64,000 nucleotides of DNA from Microbacterium testaceum StLB037 (GCF_000202635.1 NC_015125.1:3782001-3846000); one strand, 5' to 3'. Counted from the stretch's first letter, positions 1-10,598 are shown. Notes: generated by a model not told the origin, from the sequence alone. Translations and numbers: made by a program.

Positions 1-406
1 ACACGGGCAGCACGAGCGAGGCGGTGTTCGCCAGCACGACCGTGACGAACGCGAAGGGGAGCGGATCGAGCTTTCGCGCCACGGCCATCGAGATCACGAC
101 CGGCGTCAGCAGCACGGCGGTGGTGTCGAGCGACAGGAAGGCCGTCGCGACCGTCGCGAGCGCCACGACGAGCACCCACAGCCACACCGTGCGCCCGCGC
201 GCGACGCGAGCGAGGCGCGCGGCCACGACGTCGAAGAGCCCGGCTTTGGATGCCAACTCGGCGACGACCGTGACGGCGACGACGAACAGCAGGATGGGCC
301 AGACGCGGTCCGCGACGGCGAGGGCGGCGTCCGCGGGGAAGACGCCGGTGAGCAGCGCGATGATCCCGAGGATCCAGAGCACGCCGCCGATGATGGCCAA
401 AGTCAC
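1..406 (-). CDS. ArsB/NhaD-superfamily (SLC13-like) permease, partial
   Basis: About 135 N-terminal residues are visible; the rest runs off the left edge. Read on the minus strand they form three or four hydrophobic segments (for example IIGGVLWILGIIALLTGVF near the start). A polar re-entrant stretch with SLDTTAVLLTPVV follows at about residues 88-100, the kind of motif seen in ArsB/NhaD and SLC13 ion transporters. The substrate cannot be told. I chose the GTG at 404-406 because a -10-like CATAGT lies 6 bases before it, the spacing of leaderless starts elsewhere in this window. A TTG at 398-400 with GGAG 8 bases upstream is the alternative. It is divergent from thrS. Confidence 0.6.
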   Translation of the reverse strand, partial: MTLAIIGGVLWILGIIALLTGVFPADAALAVADRVWPILLFVVAVTVVAELASKAGLFDVVAARLARVARGRTVWLWVLVVALATVATAFLSLDTTAVLLTPVVISMAVARKLDPLPFAFVTVVLANTASLVLPV

Positions 407-455
407 CGCTCCACTATGCGGCACGTCCGGTGCCGTTGAGGTCACGCCCGCCCGG

Positions 456-481
456 TAGCCTGGAAGCGACCCTTTCAGGAG
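456..481 (+). promoter_or_regulatory. thrS promoter and ribosome binding site
   Basis: A -10 box TAGCCT (456-461) would start transcription near 468 and give a leader of about 20 bases. AGGAG (477-481) lies 7 bases before the GTG start of thrS. No T-box-like leader fits in this short space. Confidence 0.5.
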
Positions 482-488
482 ATGTGCT

Positions 489-2489
489 GTGACTGATTTC
501 CCCGCCGATGGCTTCGCCCTCTTCCCCGACCGTTCGGTTGTCGCCCTGCGCGTCAACGGCGAGCTGAAAGACCTCGCCACGACCGTCACGGCCGACGACG
601 AGGTGGAGCCCGTCACGATCGACAGCGCCGACGGCCTGTCGATCCTCCGGCACTCGACGGCGCACGTGCTCGCCCAGGCGGTCCAGCGCGTCAAGCCGCA
701 GGCCAACCTCGGCATCGGTCCGCCCGTCACCGACGGTTTCTACTACGACTTCCAGGTCGACGAGCCGTTCACTCCCGAGGACCTCAAGGTCATCAAGAAG
801 GAGATGGAGCGCATCGTCCGCGAGAACCAGCGGTTCGTGCGCCGCGTCGTCACCGACGACGAGGCACGCGCCGAGCTCGCCGACGAGCCGTTCAAACTCG
901 AGCTCATCGGCCTCAAGGGCGGGGCTTCGACGGGCTCAGCCACCGAAATCGCGGAGGGCGCCTCCGTCGAGGTGGGCGCCGGCGAACTGACGATCTACGA
1001 CAACGTCACCCGCGACGGCGAGACCGCGTGGAAGGACCTCTGCCGGGGACCCCACGTGCCCGGCACGCGCCTGATCGGCAACGGCTGGGATCTCACCCGC
1101 ATCGCGGGCGCCTACTGGCGCGGCAGCGAGAAGAACCCGCAGCTGCAGCGCATCTACGGCACCGCGTGGCCGACGAAAGACGAGCTGCGCGCGTACCAGC
1201 ACCGCCTCGAAGAGGCCGCGAAGCGCGACCACCGCAAGCTCGGCAAGGAGCTCGACCTCTTCTCGTTCCCCGACGAGATCGGCCCCGGCCTCTCGGTGTT
1301 CCACCCCAAGGGCGGCATCATCCGCTACGAGATCGAGCGCTACATGCGCGAGCGCCTGCTCGCCAGCGGCTACGAGGTCGTGAACACCCCGCACATCACC
1401 AAGGGCGACCTGTTCATGACGAGTGGTCACCTGCAGTGGTACGCCGACGGCATGTACCCGCCGATGGTGCTCGACGAGGTGGTGGATGCCGATGGGCACG
1501 TCTCGCGCGAGGGCCAGGAGTACTACCTGAAGCCCATGAACTGCCCGTTCCACAACCTGATCTTCCGCTCGCGCGGCCGCAGCTACCGCGAGCTGCCCCT
1601 GCGCCTCAGCGAGTTCGGCTCGGTCTACCGCTACGAGAAGAGCGGGACGCTGTCGGGTCTCACCCGCGTGCGGGGCATGACCCAGGACGACACGCACATC
1701 TACGTCACGGCCGACCAGGTCAAGGGCGAACTGACCCACAGCCTCGACTTCGTGCTGCAGACCCTGCGCGACTACGGCCTCAACGACTTCTACCTCGAGC
1801 TGTCGACCAAGGAGGAGGGCAACCCGAAGTTCATCGGCGACGACAGCCTGTGGGTCGAGGCGACCGAAACCCTCCGCGAGGTCGCCGAGGCCTCGGGCCT
1901 CGAGCTCGTGCCCGATCCGGGTGGGGCGGCGTTCTACGGCCCGAAGATCTCGGTGCAGGCCCGGGACGCCATCGGCCGCACCTGGCAGATGTCGACCATC
2001 CAGCTCGACTTCAACCAGCCCGAGCGCTTCGAGCTCGAGTACACCGGTCCCGACGGCGAGAAGCACCGTCCGGTGATGATCCATCGCGCCCTCTTCGGCT
2101 CGGTCGAGCGCTTCTTCGCGATCCTGCTCGAGCACTACGCCGGAGCCTTCCCGGTGTGGCTCTCGCCCGTGCAGGTCGTGGCCGTTCCCGTCGCCGCCGA
2201 GTACGGCGACTACCTGCAGGGCATCGTCGCCGACCTCAAGAGCAAGGGCGTTCGCGCCGAGGCCGACCACAGCGACGACCGCATGCAGAAGAAGATCCGC
2301 ACGCACACCACGCAGAAGGTGCCGCTCATGCTGATCGCCGGCGAGCAGGACCGTTCCAACGGCACGGTCTCGTTCCGTTTCCGCGACGGAACGCAGCTCA
2401 ACGGCATCCCTGTCGACGAAGCCGTGGCGCGGATCACCGGCGCCATCTCGTCCCGCACGCTCGTCAACACCGCGGAGGACCTGGCGTGA
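489..2489 (+). CDS. thrS: Threonine--tRNA ligase
   Basis: Cytoplasmic class II synthetase that charges tRNA-Thr. The 666 residues are normal for the family. An N-terminal TGS domain (about 1-60) is followed by the editing domain with H55-x3-H59 ([10 protein letters not shown]) and LCRGPH near 184. The catalytic core contains [10 protein letters not shown] and the motif 2 region [17 protein letters not shown], followed by the C-terminal anticodon-binding domain. The GTG start has AGGAG 7 bases upstream. Residues about 145-152 (GASTGSAT) are encoded by a REP-like sequence at 921-944, an unusual in-frame insertion in a core enzyme. The stop overlaps the start of the HIT gene by 3 bases. Confidence 0.97.
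   Translation: MTDFPADGFALFPDRSVVALRVNGELKDLATTVTADDEVEPVTIDSADGLSILRHSTAHVLAQAVQRVKPQANLGIGPPVTDGFYYDFQVDEPFTPEDLKVIKKEMERIVRENQRFVRRVVTDDEARAELADEPFKLELIGLKGGASTGSATEIAEGASVEVGAGELTIYDNVTRDGETAWKDLCRGPHVPGTRLIGNGWDLTRIAGAYWRGSEKNPQLQRIYGTAWPTKDELRAYQHRLEEAAKRDHRKLGKELDLFSFPDEIGPGLSVFHPKGGIIRYEIERYMRERLLASGYEVVNTPHITKGDLFMTSGHLQWYADGMYPPMVLDEVVDADGHVSREGQEYYLKPMNCPFHNLIFRSRGRSYRELPLRLSEFGSVYRYEKSGTLSGLTRVRGMTQDDTHIYVTADQVKGELTHSLDFVLQTLRDYGLNDFYLELSTKEEGNPKFIGDDSLWVEATETLREVAEASGLELVPDPGGAAFYGPKISVQARDAIGRTWQMSTIQLDFNQPERFELEYTGPDGEKHRPVMIHRALFGSVERFFAILLEHYAGAFPVWLSPVQVVAVPVAAEYGDYLQGIVADLKSKGVRAEADHSDDRMQKKIRTHTTQKVPLMLIAGEQDRSNGTVSFRFRDGTQLNGIPVDEAVARITGAISSRTLVNTAEDLA
921..944 (+). repeat. 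REP-like element inside thrS
   Basis: GGGGCTTCGACGGGCTCAGC followed by CACC. It shares the core CTTCGACRGGCTCAG with a second copy in carA (49356-49379). The arms here are GGCT and AGCC; those in carA are CCCT and AGGG. The arms differ in sequence but pair in both copies. It is read in frame as GASTGSAT. Confidence 0.6.
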
Positions 2490-3052
2490 CGCCGGACCCG
2501 GATGCCACGGGAACCGACGACGCCGAGTTGATCGACGCGGCGACCCTGCCGGGGGTACCGGACGAGTTCCAGCGCCTGTGGACCCCGCACCGTATGGCCT
2601 ACATCTCGGCGGGCCGGGAGCCCATGGAGCAGAACTGCCCGTTCTGCGCGGCTCCCGGCAAATCCGACGAGGACGGGCTGATCGTCGCGCGCGGCAAGAC
2701 GGCGTACGTGCTGCTCAACCTCTTCCCCTACAACTCCGGCCATCTGCTGGTGTGCCCGTACCGTCACATCGCCACCTACGACCAGGCGACCGACGAAGAG
2801 GTCGCCGAGATCGGAGTGCTCACGCAACGCGGAATGCGCGTGCTGCGCGCCGTGTCGCGGTGCGACGGGTTCAACCTCGGGATGAACCAGGGCGCGATCG
2901 CGGGGGCCGGAGTCGACGCGCACCTGCACCAACACATCGTTCCCCGCTGGGCGTCGGACGCGAACTTCTTCCCGATCATCGCCAAGACCAAGGCCCTGCC
3001 GCAGCTCCTCGGGGACGTGCGGCGCACGGTCGCGGAGGCCTGGGGCGACTAG
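2486..3052 (+). CDS. HIT-family nucleotide hydrolase/phosphorylase
   Basis: A 188-residue histidine-triad protein with the active-site motif [11 protein letters not shown] (HxHxHxx) near residues 150-160. A CPFC motif lies near the front (NCPFCAAPG, about 51-59), as in the actinobacterial branch related to M. tuberculosis Rv2613c (diadenosine tetraphosphate phosphorylase). The likely role is cleavage of dinucleoside polyphosphates in the cytoplasm; the exact activity is inferred from family and position. The GTG start overlaps the thrS stop, with GGAGG (2473-2477) 8 bases upstream. The thrS-HIT pair is conserved in actinobacteria. Confidence 0.88.
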   Translation: MTPDPDATGTDDAELIDAATLPGVPDEFQRLWTPHRMAYISAGREPMEQNCPFCAAPGKSDEDGLIVARGKTAYVLLNLFPYNSGHLLVCPYRHIATYDQATDEEVAEIGVLTQRGMRVLRAVSRCDGFNLGMNQGAIAGAGVDAHLHQHIVPRWASDANFFPIIAKTKALPQLLGDVRRTVAEAWGD

Positions 3053-3094
3053 GTCGGGTGTTCGCAAGCCCCTCGCCTCATGACCGAGCGTCGC

Positions 3095-3100
3095 TAGCGT
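3095..3100 (+). promoter_or_regulatory. Leaderless -10 box for the lipoprotein gene
   Basis: TAGCGT lies exactly 7 bases before the ATG at 3108, so transcription should start at or next to the start codon. The GGGAG between them is too close to the ATG to act as a normal ribosome binding site. Confidence 0.5.
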
Positions 3101-3107
3101 GGGAGTC

Positions 3108-3695
3108 ATGACCTCTCGCCCTCGCGCCCTCGTTCTGTCACTGACGGTGGCCGCGGTGATCGTCGGTATGACGGCCTGCTTCCCCGTCCCGAACCTCGGC
3201 GGAGCGGGTGAGAACGAGAGCGCCCCCACGCAGACGCAGCCCGTCGATCCCGCGGACGGCGCGGATGCCGAGAGCATCGACGATCCTCTGGCCGAGCGGC
3301 AGGAGTTCTTCGAGGAGCAGCAGCTCCCGCTGGATGGGACACCGCTCGTCGCGGTCACGCCCGCGCAGAAGGAGTTCATCTCCCAGCAGCGCGCTTACGT
3401 CGAGGGTCAGGGGTCGACGTGGTCGGCCCAGGACGAGAACATCGCCCTCGCTCTCGCTGCGGATGCGTGCGAGTCGGCGATCCTCAACAGCCACAGGGTC
3501 GACGCGTCGACCCTGCAGACGCATGTCGCCACGTCGCCCCTGTTCGCCGCCATCCTCCCGAAGGATGCGGATGCCGCGACCCTCGCCGCAGGAGAACGCA
3601 ACGTCGCGAGCGTGATGGTGTTCGGGACATCGTTCCTGTGCCCGGACGATGCGCCGGCCTGGCAGTCGGCCTACGGCGAGGTGTACGGCGGCTGA
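3108..3695 (+). CDS. Putative secreted lipoprotein
   Basis: A 195-residue protein with a type II signal peptide: a positive start (MTSRPR), a hydrophobic stretch and the lipobox GMTAC near residue 25. It should be lipid-anchored on the outside of the membrane. The Cys is followed by an acidic Pro/Ala/Glu-rich linker (about 30-75). The folded part from about 85 onward has two cysteines (LAADACESA and SFLCPDD) that could form a disulfide. I do not recognise the domain; a DUF732-like fold is possible but unproven. It is convergent with pdxY, 15 bases away. Confidence 0.7.
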   Translation: MTSRPRALVLSLTVAAVIVGMTACFPVPNLGGAGENESAPTQTQPVDPADGADAESIDDPLAERQEFFEEQQLPLDGTPLVAVTPAQKEFISQQRAYVEGQGSTWSAQDENIALALAADACESAILNSHRVDASTLQTHVATSPLFAAILPKDADAATLAAGERNVASVMVFGTSFLCPDDAPAWQSAYGEVYGG

Positions 3696-3701
3696 GCCGC
3701 C
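3687..3701. terminator. Short hairpin holding the lipoprotein stop codon
   Basis: GGCGGC-TGA-GCCGCC: a 6-bp GC stem whose three-base loop is the lipoprotein stop codon. It lies in the 15-base gap between convergent genes and could end transcripts on both strands. There is no U-tract, so termination is only suggested. Confidence 0.35.
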
Positions 3702-3710
3702 TCACCCGCT

Positions 3711-4565
3711 TCAGCGCACCTGACGCACCGAGAACTGCAGGCGCGGGTGCGCGTAGGCCTCCTGCGACTCGATGAGGCGCAGCTCGCGGGATCCCGACTC
3801 GTACGTGTTGGTGAGCAGGTCGAAGACACTGGATGCCGTGCGAGCCAGCGCATCGGCCGCGTCGCCGGCGCTGCGGCGGTAGTGCGCGGTGAAGAGCGCC
3901 GCCGTGACGTCGCCTGACCCGTTCGCCTTCATGGGGATGAGCGGCGTCTGCACGATCCACGCGCCGTTGTCATCGACGACCATCATCTCGATCGTGTCGG
4001 GCTCGCGGTCGGGTCGCTCGACGCTCGTGACGAGGATCGTCCGCGGGCCGCGGTCGCGCAGCGCATCGGCGGATTCGAGGGTCGAGTCGATGCTGCCCGG
4101 CTCGGTGCCCGTCAGGAAGCCGAGCTCGAACTGGTTCGGGGTGAGGATGTCGGCGACGGGCACGACGCGCTCACGCAGCAGCTCGGGGATCGCGGGAGCC
4201 ACGAAGCACCCGGACTTGGCGTTGCCCATGACCGGGTCGCAGGCGTAGACGGCTTCCGGATTCGCCTTCTTCACCCGCGCGACGGTGTCGATGATGACGT
4301 CGGCGATTCCCTCGCCGCCCTGGTATCCCGAGAGCACGACGTCGATCTCGGGGAAGATCCCGCGCTCCTCGATCCCGGTGATCACCGCGGCCACGTCGTC
4401 GGGCGAGATCAGCGGCCCGCGCCATGCGCCGTAGCCGGTGTGATTGGAGAAGTTGACCGTGTAGACGGGGAGAACCTCGACGCCGATGCGCTGGAGGGGG
4501 AAGACGGCGGCGGAGTTGCCGACGTGTCCATACGCGACGGCCGACTGGATCGAGAGAACCTTCAT
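3711..4565 (-). CDS. pdxY: Pyridoxal kinase PdxY
   Basis: Phosphorylates pyridoxal (and possibly related vitamers) to PLP in the salvage route. The 284 residues match the family. The N-terminus has QSAVAYGHVGNSAAVFPLQ, followed by NFSNHTGYGAW, CDPVMGN near 150, and the ribokinase-type anion-hole motif NGSGDVTAAL with the catalytic Asp near 225. It starts inside the end of the MocR gene (ATGA overlap at 4562-4565), so the regulator and kinase are cotranscribed and coupled. The divergent pdxST genes supply de novo PLP, so this locus carries both routes. Confidence 0.92.
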   Translation of the reverse strand: MKVLSIQSAVAYGHVGNSAAVFPLQRIGVEVLPVYTVNFSNHTGYGAWRGPLISPDDVAAVITGIEERGIFPEIDVVLSGYQGGEGIADVIIDTVARVKKANPEAVYACDPVMGNAKSGCFVAPAIPELLRERVVPVADILTPNQFELGFLTGTEPGSIDSTLESADALRDRGPRTILVTSVERPDREPDTIEMMVVDDNGAWIVQTPLIPMKANGSGDVTAALFTAHYRRSAGDAADALARTASSVFDLLTNTYESGSRELRLIESQEAYAHPRLQFSVRQVR

Positions 4566-5899
4566 GCCTCGATCCTTCCACCTCGCGCGGTAGGTCGCCG
4601 CGTTCCCGCAGCGACGGCGATGTCGTCCGCCAGAGTGACCGCCGAGGCCTCGTCGAGATCGTGCACCGTCAGGCGAAGGAAAGAGCCCGTGGCGGGGGTG
4701 AGGAAGAACGGGTCGCCCTCGCGGACAAGCCAGCCGCGGCGCATCAACTCCTCGCGCACGTCGGCGGCGGGCGCGGGCATTGGAACCCAGAGGTTGAGGC
4801 CGTCGCCCGGCGCCACGGGAAGGCCGCGGTCGGTCAGCGCACGGGCGAATGCCGCATTGCGGGCCGCGTAGTGCGCGGCAGCGCGCTCGATGTCCGCGCG
4901 CACCGCGTCATCCGTGACGAGCGCGAGCGTCATGCGCTGGAGGATGTGGCTCACCCACGTCGTGCCGGGCGTGAGCCGCACGGCGAGTCCGTCGGCGGTG
5001 TCCGGATCGGATGCCGTGACGGCGAGGCACGTGTCGGGTCCGAGGAACTTCGACATCGAGCGGATGCGCGCCCACCGCCGCTGCGCCGGACCGATGACGG
5101 AGTGCAGCGGCGCGCGTGAGAGCAGAGAGAAGTGATCGTCCTCGATCACGAGCACGTACGGATGTGCCGCCAGCACGTCGCGCAGCGCCGCGGCGCGCTC
5201 GGCGCTGAGACTCGCCCCGGTGGGGTTGTGGGCGCGCGGCGTGACGATCACGGCACGCACCCCGGCGTCGAGCGCGGCGCTGAGCCCGTCGACGGTCATC
5301 CCGTCGGCATCCACCGCCACCGGAACCGCACGGTACCCGCCCGTTCGGACCGTGTGCAGGGCGGAGAGGAAGCACGGATCCTCGAGCGCCACGGCGTCGT
5401 CCCGCTGCAGGGCCTGAGCGAGCAATCGCTCGATCGCATCGCTCGCGCCGCTCGTCACGGTGATGCGGAGGTCGTCATGGGGGAGCTGGTCCGCCATCCA
5501 GTCACGCGCCCAGGCCTCGAGGCCCGGGTCGATGACCGGCTCGCCGTACAGCACGGGACGCGTGGAGCGGACGAGGGCGGCGGTGGGGTCCGGGATGAGC
5601 GTCGGATCGGGGTTCCCGGTGCCCACGTCGCGCAGGACGGTGCCGGGCGCATACCCCTCCTGCGCCACGGTCGTCCGATCCGCCACGCGGGTGCCGCCGC
5701 GTCCGCGCGCCTCGACGAGCCCGGCCTGGGCGAGCTGACGGTACGCCGCGACGACGGTGTTGCGGTTGACGCCGAGTTCGGCCGCGACGGCGCGCACCGA
5801 GGGCAGCAGCGTGCCCGGCGCCAGTTCGCCGCGTTCGATCCGCTCACGCAGGTCGGACGCGATTCCGGATGCCGATCGGCCGGTCATGTCGATGGTCAT
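4562..5899 (-). CDS. pdxR: MocR/PdxR-type regulator (GntR HTH fused to aminotransferase-like domain)
   Basis: A 445-residue regulator. Residues about 8-75 form a GntR winged helix ([20 protein letters not shown]). A type I aminotransferase-like domain follows, with the PLP-site motif SMSKFLGP and HNPTGASLS. In this family PLP binds the large domain and changes DNA binding; PdxR proteins of Corynebacterium and Listeria activate pdxST when PLP is scarce. Divergence from pdxS and the coupled pdxY gene strongly suggest the same job here. A -10 box TAAGGT (plus-strand ACCTTA, 5921-5926) would give a leader of about 20 bases. Confidence 0.9.
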   Translation of the reverse strand: MTIDMTGRSASGIASDLRERIERGELAPGTLLPSVRAVAAELGVNRNTVVAAYRQLAQAGLVEARGRGGTRVADRTTVAQEGYAPGTVLRDVGTGNPDPTLIPDPTAALVRSTRPVLYGEPVIDPGLEAWARDWMADQLPHDDLRITVTSGASDAIERLLAQALQRDDAVALEDPCFLSALHTVRTGGYRAVPVAVDADGMTVDGLSAALDAGVRAVIVTPRAHNPTGASLSAERAAALRDVLAAHPYVLVIEDDHFSLLSRAPLHSVIGPAQRRWARIRSMSKFLGPDTCLAVTASDPDTADGLAVRLTPGTTWVSHILQRMTLALVTDDAVRADIERAAAHYAARNAAFARALTDRGLPVAPGDGLNLWVPMPAPAADVREELMRRGWLVREGDPFFLTPATGSFLRLTVHDLDEASAVTLADDIAVAAGTRRPTARGGRIEA

Positions 5900-5920
5900 A
5901 GCCCCCCTGGGTCCCTGTCC

Positions 5921-5962
5921 ACCTTATGTCCTCAGCCATGCTACGTTTTGGCCTAAGCCAAA
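5921..5962. promoter_or_regulatory. Divergent pdxR/pdxS promoter with candidate PdxR operator
   Basis: A perfect inverted repeat TTTGGC-CTAA-GCCAAA lies at 5947-5962. An imperfect direct repeat CCTCAGCCA (5930-5938) / CCTAAGCCA (5952-5960) has a 22-base period, about two helical turns. MocR regulators usually bind paired repeats. The site would cover the pdxR -35 region and abut a possible pdxS -10, TACGTT (5942-5947, preceded by TGC). The leader to pdxS would be about 64 bases. Confidence 0.45.
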
Positions 5963-6017
5963 TGGAGCGCGACCCGACGCGCGGAAGATCGCGCCCCGAG
6001 CGCGGAACGGAGTGGAC

Positions 6018-6891
<874 letters not shown>

Positions 6892-6902
<11 letters not shown>

Positions 6903-7512
6903 CGCTCCGCGCGTCGGCGTGCTCGCCCTCCAGGGCGACGTGCGCGAGCACCTCGCGGTGCTGACCGCCCTCGGCGCCGACGCACGTCCCGTACGTCGAC
7001 CCGAGGAACTCGCCGCCGTGGAGGGCCTCGTCCTCCCCGGCGGCGAGTCGAGCGTCATCGACAAGCTCGCCCGCGCCTTCGGCCTGTTCGAGCCCGTCCG
7101 GGCGGCCATCGCCGCGGGCATGCCGATGTACGGCACCTGCGCGGGACTGATCCTCCTCGCCGACCGGATCGACGGCGCGATCACCGGCCAGCGCACGTTC
7201 GGCGGGATCGATGCCCGCGTCGCGCGCAACGTCTTCGGCAGCCAGACCGCGTCGTTCGAAACCGATCTCGACGTCCCCGCGCTCGGCGACCCGCCGGTCC
7301 ACGCCGTGTTCATCAGAGCGCCCGCGGTCGTGGAGTGGGGACCGGATGCCGAGCCCCTGGCATCCCTTCCCGATGGGCGCGTGGTCGCGATCGAACAGGG
7401 CGCCCTCCTCGGAACTGCGTTCCACCCCGAATCGACGGGGGAGACGCGCTTCCACGAGCGCTTCCTCGCGCGGGTGAGCGCTCGACGCGGCGCGGGCGCA
7501 CCCGCGCTCTAG
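6892..7512 (+). CDS. pdxT: PLP synthase glutaminase subunit PdxT
   Basis: Class I glutaminase that feeds ammonia to PdxS in the 12+12 PLP synthase complex. The 206 residues contain [11 protein letters not shown], the oxyanion stretch [12 protein letters not shown], the nucleophile Cys in [10 protein letters not shown] (about residue 84) and the His/Glu pair in FHPESTGET near 180. The GTG start lies inside the end of pdxS, so the two subunits are translationally coupled, which suits their fixed stoichiometry. Confidence 0.95.
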
Positions 7513-7515
7513 ACT
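7510..7515 (+). promoter_or_regulatory. Leaderless -10 box for yebC
   Basis: TAGACT with 7 bases to the ATG at 7523. It overlaps the pdxT stop codon, so yebC-ruvC can be expressed apart from pdxST. Confidence 0.5.
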
Positions 7516-7522
7516 GGAACCT

Positions 7523-8281
7523 ATGTCCGGACACTCCAAATGGGCCACGACCAAGCACAAGAAGGCGGTCGTCGATGCCCGCCGCGCCAAGTCGTGGGCC
7601 AAGCTCATCAAGAACATCGAGGTCGCGGCCAAGCTCGGCGGCGCCGACCTGCAGGGCAACCCGACCCTCTTCGATGCCGTCCTCAAGGCCAAGAAGACCT
7701 CGGTCCCCAAAGACAACATCGACCGCGCGATCAAGCGCGGCGCGGGCATCGGCGGCGAAGCCGTCGAGTACCTGTCGATCATGTACGAGGGATACGGCCC
7801 GAACGGCGTCGCCTTCCTCATCGAGTGTCTGACCGACAACAAGAACCGCGCGGCGGCCGAGGTGCGCACCGCGCTCAGCCGGAACGGCGGCACGCTGGCC
7901 GACCCGGGCAGCGTCGCCTACAACTTCAGCCGGAAGGGCGTCATCGTCGTCCCGCGCGAGGGTACGACGGAGGACGACGTCATGCTCGCGACCCTCGAGG
8001 CCGGCGCCGAGGAGATCGAGCCGCACGGCGACGGCTTCGGCATCATCACCGAAGCGAGCGACCTCGTGACGGTGCGTTCCGCACTGCAGGAAGCCGGCAT
8101 CGAGTACGACTCGGCCGACGTCGAGTTCGTCCCCTCGTTGAAGATCGAGGTCGACGCCGACACCGCGCGCAAGGTCTTCCGCCTCATCGACGCCCTCGAA
8201 GACAGCGACGACGTCCAGAACGTCTACACGAACTTCGACCTCACCCCCGAGGTGCAGGCGGAGCTCGAGAACGACGAGTAA
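7523..8281 (+). CDS. yebC: YebC/TACO1-family protein
   Basis: A 252-residue cytoplasmic protein starting with the family signature [15 protein letters not shown], then [11 protein letters not shown] and [10 protein letters not shown]. Members have been described as transcription regulators (PmpR) and, more recently, as ribosome-associated factors that help translate proline-rich stretches. The genome position next to ruvCAB is conserved across bacteria. The ATG has no Shine-Dalgarno but has TAGACT 7 bases upstream, so the mRNA is probably leaderless. Confidence 0.93.
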   Translation: MSGHSKWATTKHKKAVVDARRAKSWAKLIKNIEVAAKLGGADLQGNPTLFDAVLKAKKTSVPKDNIDRAIKRGAGIGGEAVEYLSIMYEGYGPNGVAFLIECLTDNKNRAAAEVRTALSRNGGTLADPGSVAYNFSRKGVIVVPREGTTEDDVMLATLEAGAEEIEPHGDGFGIITEASDLVTVRSALQEAGIEYDSADVEFVPSLKIEVDADTARKVFRLIDALEDSDDVQNVYTNFDLTPEVQAELENDE

Positions 8282-8316
8282 GGGCGCGCCCTGAGCTCGA
8301 GCACGGCCCCTGCGCT

Positions 8317-8322
8317 TAGCGT
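8317..8322 (+). promoter_or_regulatory. Leaderless -10 box for ruvC
   Basis: TAGCGT is followed by 7 bases and the GTG at 8330. This decides between the two in-frame GTG codons at 8321 and 8330: the first lies inside the -10 box. Confidence 0.5.
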
Positions 8323-8329
8323 GGGGGCC

Positions 8330-8932
8330 GTGTCTCGTTCCCTCCGCGTCCTCGGTATCGACCCCGGCCTGACCCGCTGCGGCATCGGCGTCGTGGATGT
8401 GTCACCCAACCGCACGGCGTCCCTCGTGCACGTGGGCGTCGCCCGTTCGGCGCCGAGCGACCCGATCGAGAAGCGGCTCGCGGCGATCGCCGCCGGCATC
8501 CGCTCGGTACTGCGCGAACACGACCCCCAGGTCGTCGCCGTCGAGCGCGTCTTCGCGCAGAACAACCGCCATTCGGTGATGGGGACAGCTCAGGCCAGCG
8601 GCATCGCGCTCCTCCTCGCGGCCGAGCACGGCATCCCGGCGGCCACTCACACCCCCAGCGAGGTCAAGGCGGCGATCACCGGCTACGGCTCGGCCGACAA
8701 GCTGCAGGTGCAGACGATGGTCGCGCGGGTGCTCCGACTCGACGCCCTGCCGCAGCCGGCGGACGCCGCGGACGCCCTGGCGATCGCGCTGTGCCACGCC
8801 TGGCGCGGGGGAGCGGCCCCCGCGTCCGGGGAGACCACGCTCACTCCCGCTCAGCGGGCATGGCGGGATGCCGAGAAGAGGCGTTCCCCCCAGCCTCGTG
8901 TCGCTCGAACACATGTACGAAGCGATGCGTAA
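8330..8932 (+). CDS. ruvC: Holliday junction endonuclease RuvC
   Basis: Cuts four-way DNA junctions symmetrically after branch migration by RuvAB. In 200 residues the metal-binding acids are seen in LGIDPGLTRCG (Asp about 11), VAVERVFAQNN (Glu about 69) and the late PADAADALAIALCH. The C-terminus extends about 30 residues past the nuclease fold with a basic tail. The chosen start gives VSRSLRVLGIDPG, close to the usual family start. Its TAA stop (8930-8932) forms part of the ruvA -10 box. Confidence 0.95.
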   Translation: MSRSLRVLGIDPGLTRCGIGVVDVSPNRTASLVHVGVARSAPSDPIEKRLAAIAAGIRSVLREHDPQVVAVERVFAQNNRHSVMGTAQASGIALLLAAEHGIPAATHTPSEVKAAITGYGSADKLQVQTMVARVLRLDALPQPADAADALAIALCHAWRGGAAPASGETTLTPAQRAWRDAEKRRSPQPRVARTHVRSDA

Positions 8933-8935
8933 GCT
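8930..8935 (+). promoter_or_regulatory. Leaderless -10 box for ruvA
   Basis: TAAGCT, overlapping the ruvC stop codon, with 6 bases to the ATG at 8942. It marks that ATG, not the GTG at 8936, as the ruvA start. Confidence 0.45.
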
Positions 8936-8941
8936 GTGAGC

Positions 8942-9562
8942 ATGATCTCTTCGCTCCACGGGACGGCGGCTCACGTCGCCGAAGACTCTCTGGTCATCGT
9001 GGTCGGGGGTGTCGGCTTCTCGGTGGCGGTCACCTCGCAGTTCGCGCGGACGGTGCACGTGGGCGACGACGTGCACGTGCACACGAACCTCATCGTTCGC
9101 GAAGACGCCCTCTCGCTCTACGGCTTCGAGAGCCGCGAAGAACTCACCGTGTTCACGCAGCTCATCAGCGTCACGGGCGTCGGTCCGAAGTCGGCGCTGG
9201 GCGTGCTGTCGTCGCTGACCGTGCCGCAGATCGCCCAGGCGGTGACCGATGACGACGATGCCCCGTTCCGCAGGGTGTCCGGCATCGGCCCCAAGACCGC
9301 GAAGCTCATCGTCGTGCAGCTGGCGGGCAAGCTCGCCGTCGTCCCCGCCGCAGCTCCCGCAGCCGTCGCCGGCCACGGACAGGTGCCGTTGCAGGTGACG
9401 CAGGCGCTCGTGGGTCTCGGCTGGACCGAGCGCACGGCGGCCGAGGCCGTGGCATCCGTGGCCGAGAACGCCTCGGAGAGCGACCGCGCCTCGGTCCAGG
9501 CACTGCTGCGCCTCACGCTCGCGCTGCTGGGGCCTGCGCGCAAGGAGACCGTGGGTGGCTGA
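8942..9562 (+). CDS. ruvA: Holliday junction branch migration protein RuvA
   Basis: Tetrameric junction-binding protein that loads the RuvB motor. In 206 residues, the N-terminal OB fold begins [12 protein letters not shown]. Two helix-hairpin-helix motifs follow ([15 protein letters not shown] and [13 protein letters not shown], about 75-125). An alanine/proline linker leads to the C-terminal RuvB-contact domain from about 150 ([17 protein letters not shown]). The ATG matches the family start and lies 6 bases from TAAGCT. It overlaps ruvB by 8 bases. Confidence 0.95.
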   Translation: MISSLHGTAAHVAEDSLVIVVGGVGFSVAVTSQFARTVHVGDDVHVHTNLIVREDALSLYGFESREELTVFTQLISVTGVGPKSALGVLSSLTVPQIAQAVTDDDDAPFRRVSGIGPKTAKLIVVQLAGKLAVVPAAAPAAVAGHGQVPLQVTQALVGLGWTERTAAEAVASVAENASESDRASVQALLRLTLALLGPARKETVGG

Positions 9563-10598
9563 CGTCCGCGACGCCGGGACCCCCGACGACGAGACCGAGC
9601 TCGCGATCGAGGGGGCGCTGCGCCCGACCTCGCTCGCCGAGTTCGTCGGGCAGCAGAAGGTGCGCGGGCAACTCCAGCTGCTGCTGGACGCGGCGCGCAT
9701 CCAGCAGCGCTCGCCCGACCACATCCTCCTGTCCGGCCCTCCCGGACTCGGCAAGACGACGCTCGCGATGATCGTCGCCCACGAGAGCGGGCGTCCGCTG
9801 CGCCTGTCGAGCGGTCCGGCCATCCAGCACGCGGGCGACCTCGCGGCTCTGCTGTCGTCGCTCACTCCGGGCGAAGTGCTGTTCATCGACGAGATCCACC
9901 GCATGGCTCGGTCGGCCGAAGAGATGCTGTACCTCGCCATGGAGGACTTCCGCATCGACATCATGGTCGGCAAAGGCGCCGGGGCGACGAGCATTCCGCT
10001 CGATCTCTCGCCGTTCACTCTCGTGGGGGCGACGACCCGTGCGGGCCTCCTGCCCAATCCGTTACGCGATCGGTTCGGTTTCACGGCGCACCTCGAGTAC
10101 TACGAGCCCGAAGAACTCGAACGGGTCGTCTCGAGATCGGCATCCATGCTCGACGTCGGGCTCCCCGGCACGGCGCGCTCCGAGATCGCCCGCCGTTCAC
10201 GGGGGACGCCCCGCATCGCCAACCGTCTTCTGCGACGAGTACGCGACTATCTCGTCGTGCACGGGCCGTCCGAGGGTACCGACGACGGTGACGCCGACGT
10301 GCGGACCGTGGGGGCCGCCCTCGACCTCTACGACGTCGACGCCATCGGGCTCGACCGACTCGACCGCGCCGTGCTCGATGCGCTCGTGCGCCGTTTCCGC
10401 GGGGGACCGGTGGGGCTCAGCACGCTCGCGGTGGCGGTCGGCGAGGAGCCCGAGACCATCGAGTCGGTGGTCGAGCCCTACCTCGTGCGGATCGGCTTCA
10501 TGGGCCGCACGCCGCGCGGCCGCGTCGCCACCCCCGAGGCCTACGATCACCTCGGTGCTCCTCACCCGGACGGGCTGCTCCGGTTCAGCCAGGGGTGA
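9555..10598 (+). CDS. ruvB: Holliday junction branch migration ATPase RuvB
   Basis: AAA+ motor that drives branch migration with RuvA. The 347 residues show Walker [12 protein letters not shown] (about 61-71), Walker [10 protein letters not shown] (about 112-120), the sensor stretch [10 protein letters not shown], the arginine finger region LRDRFG and a C-terminal winged helix ([15 protein letters not shown]). The GTG start lies inside ruvA. The run ruvC-ruvA-ruvB is the usual resolvasome cluster. Confidence 0.97.
   Translation: MADVRDAGTPDDETELAIEGALRPTSLAEFVGQQKVRGQLQLLLDAARIQQRSPDHILLSGPPGLGKTTLAMIVAHESGRPLRLSSGPAIQHAGDLAALLSSLTPGEVLFIDEIHRMARSAEEMLYLAMEDFRIDIMVGKGAGATSIPLDLSPFTLVGATTRAGLLPNPLRDRFGFTAHLEYYEPEELERVVSRSASMLDVGLPGTARSEIARRSRGTPRIANRLLRRVRDYLVVHGPSEGTDDGDADVRTVGAALDLYDVDAIGLDRLDRAVLDALVRRFRGGPVGLSTLAVAVGEEPETIESVVEPYLVRIGFMGRTPRGRVATPEAYDHLGAPHPDGLLRFSQG

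Noticed and set aside
456..488. T-box riboswitch upstream of thrS
   Set aside because: The leader is only about 20 bases and has no specifier or T-box sequence.
936..2306. Long open frame opposite thrS, and similar long frames opposite qsuB, the SNF2 gene, alaS, carB and aroC-aroB
   Set aside because: High-GC coding DNA leaves the opposite strand open. These frames lack recognisable domains, have shadow-type composition (His, Arg, Val, Asp, Gly runs) and cover well-supported genes.
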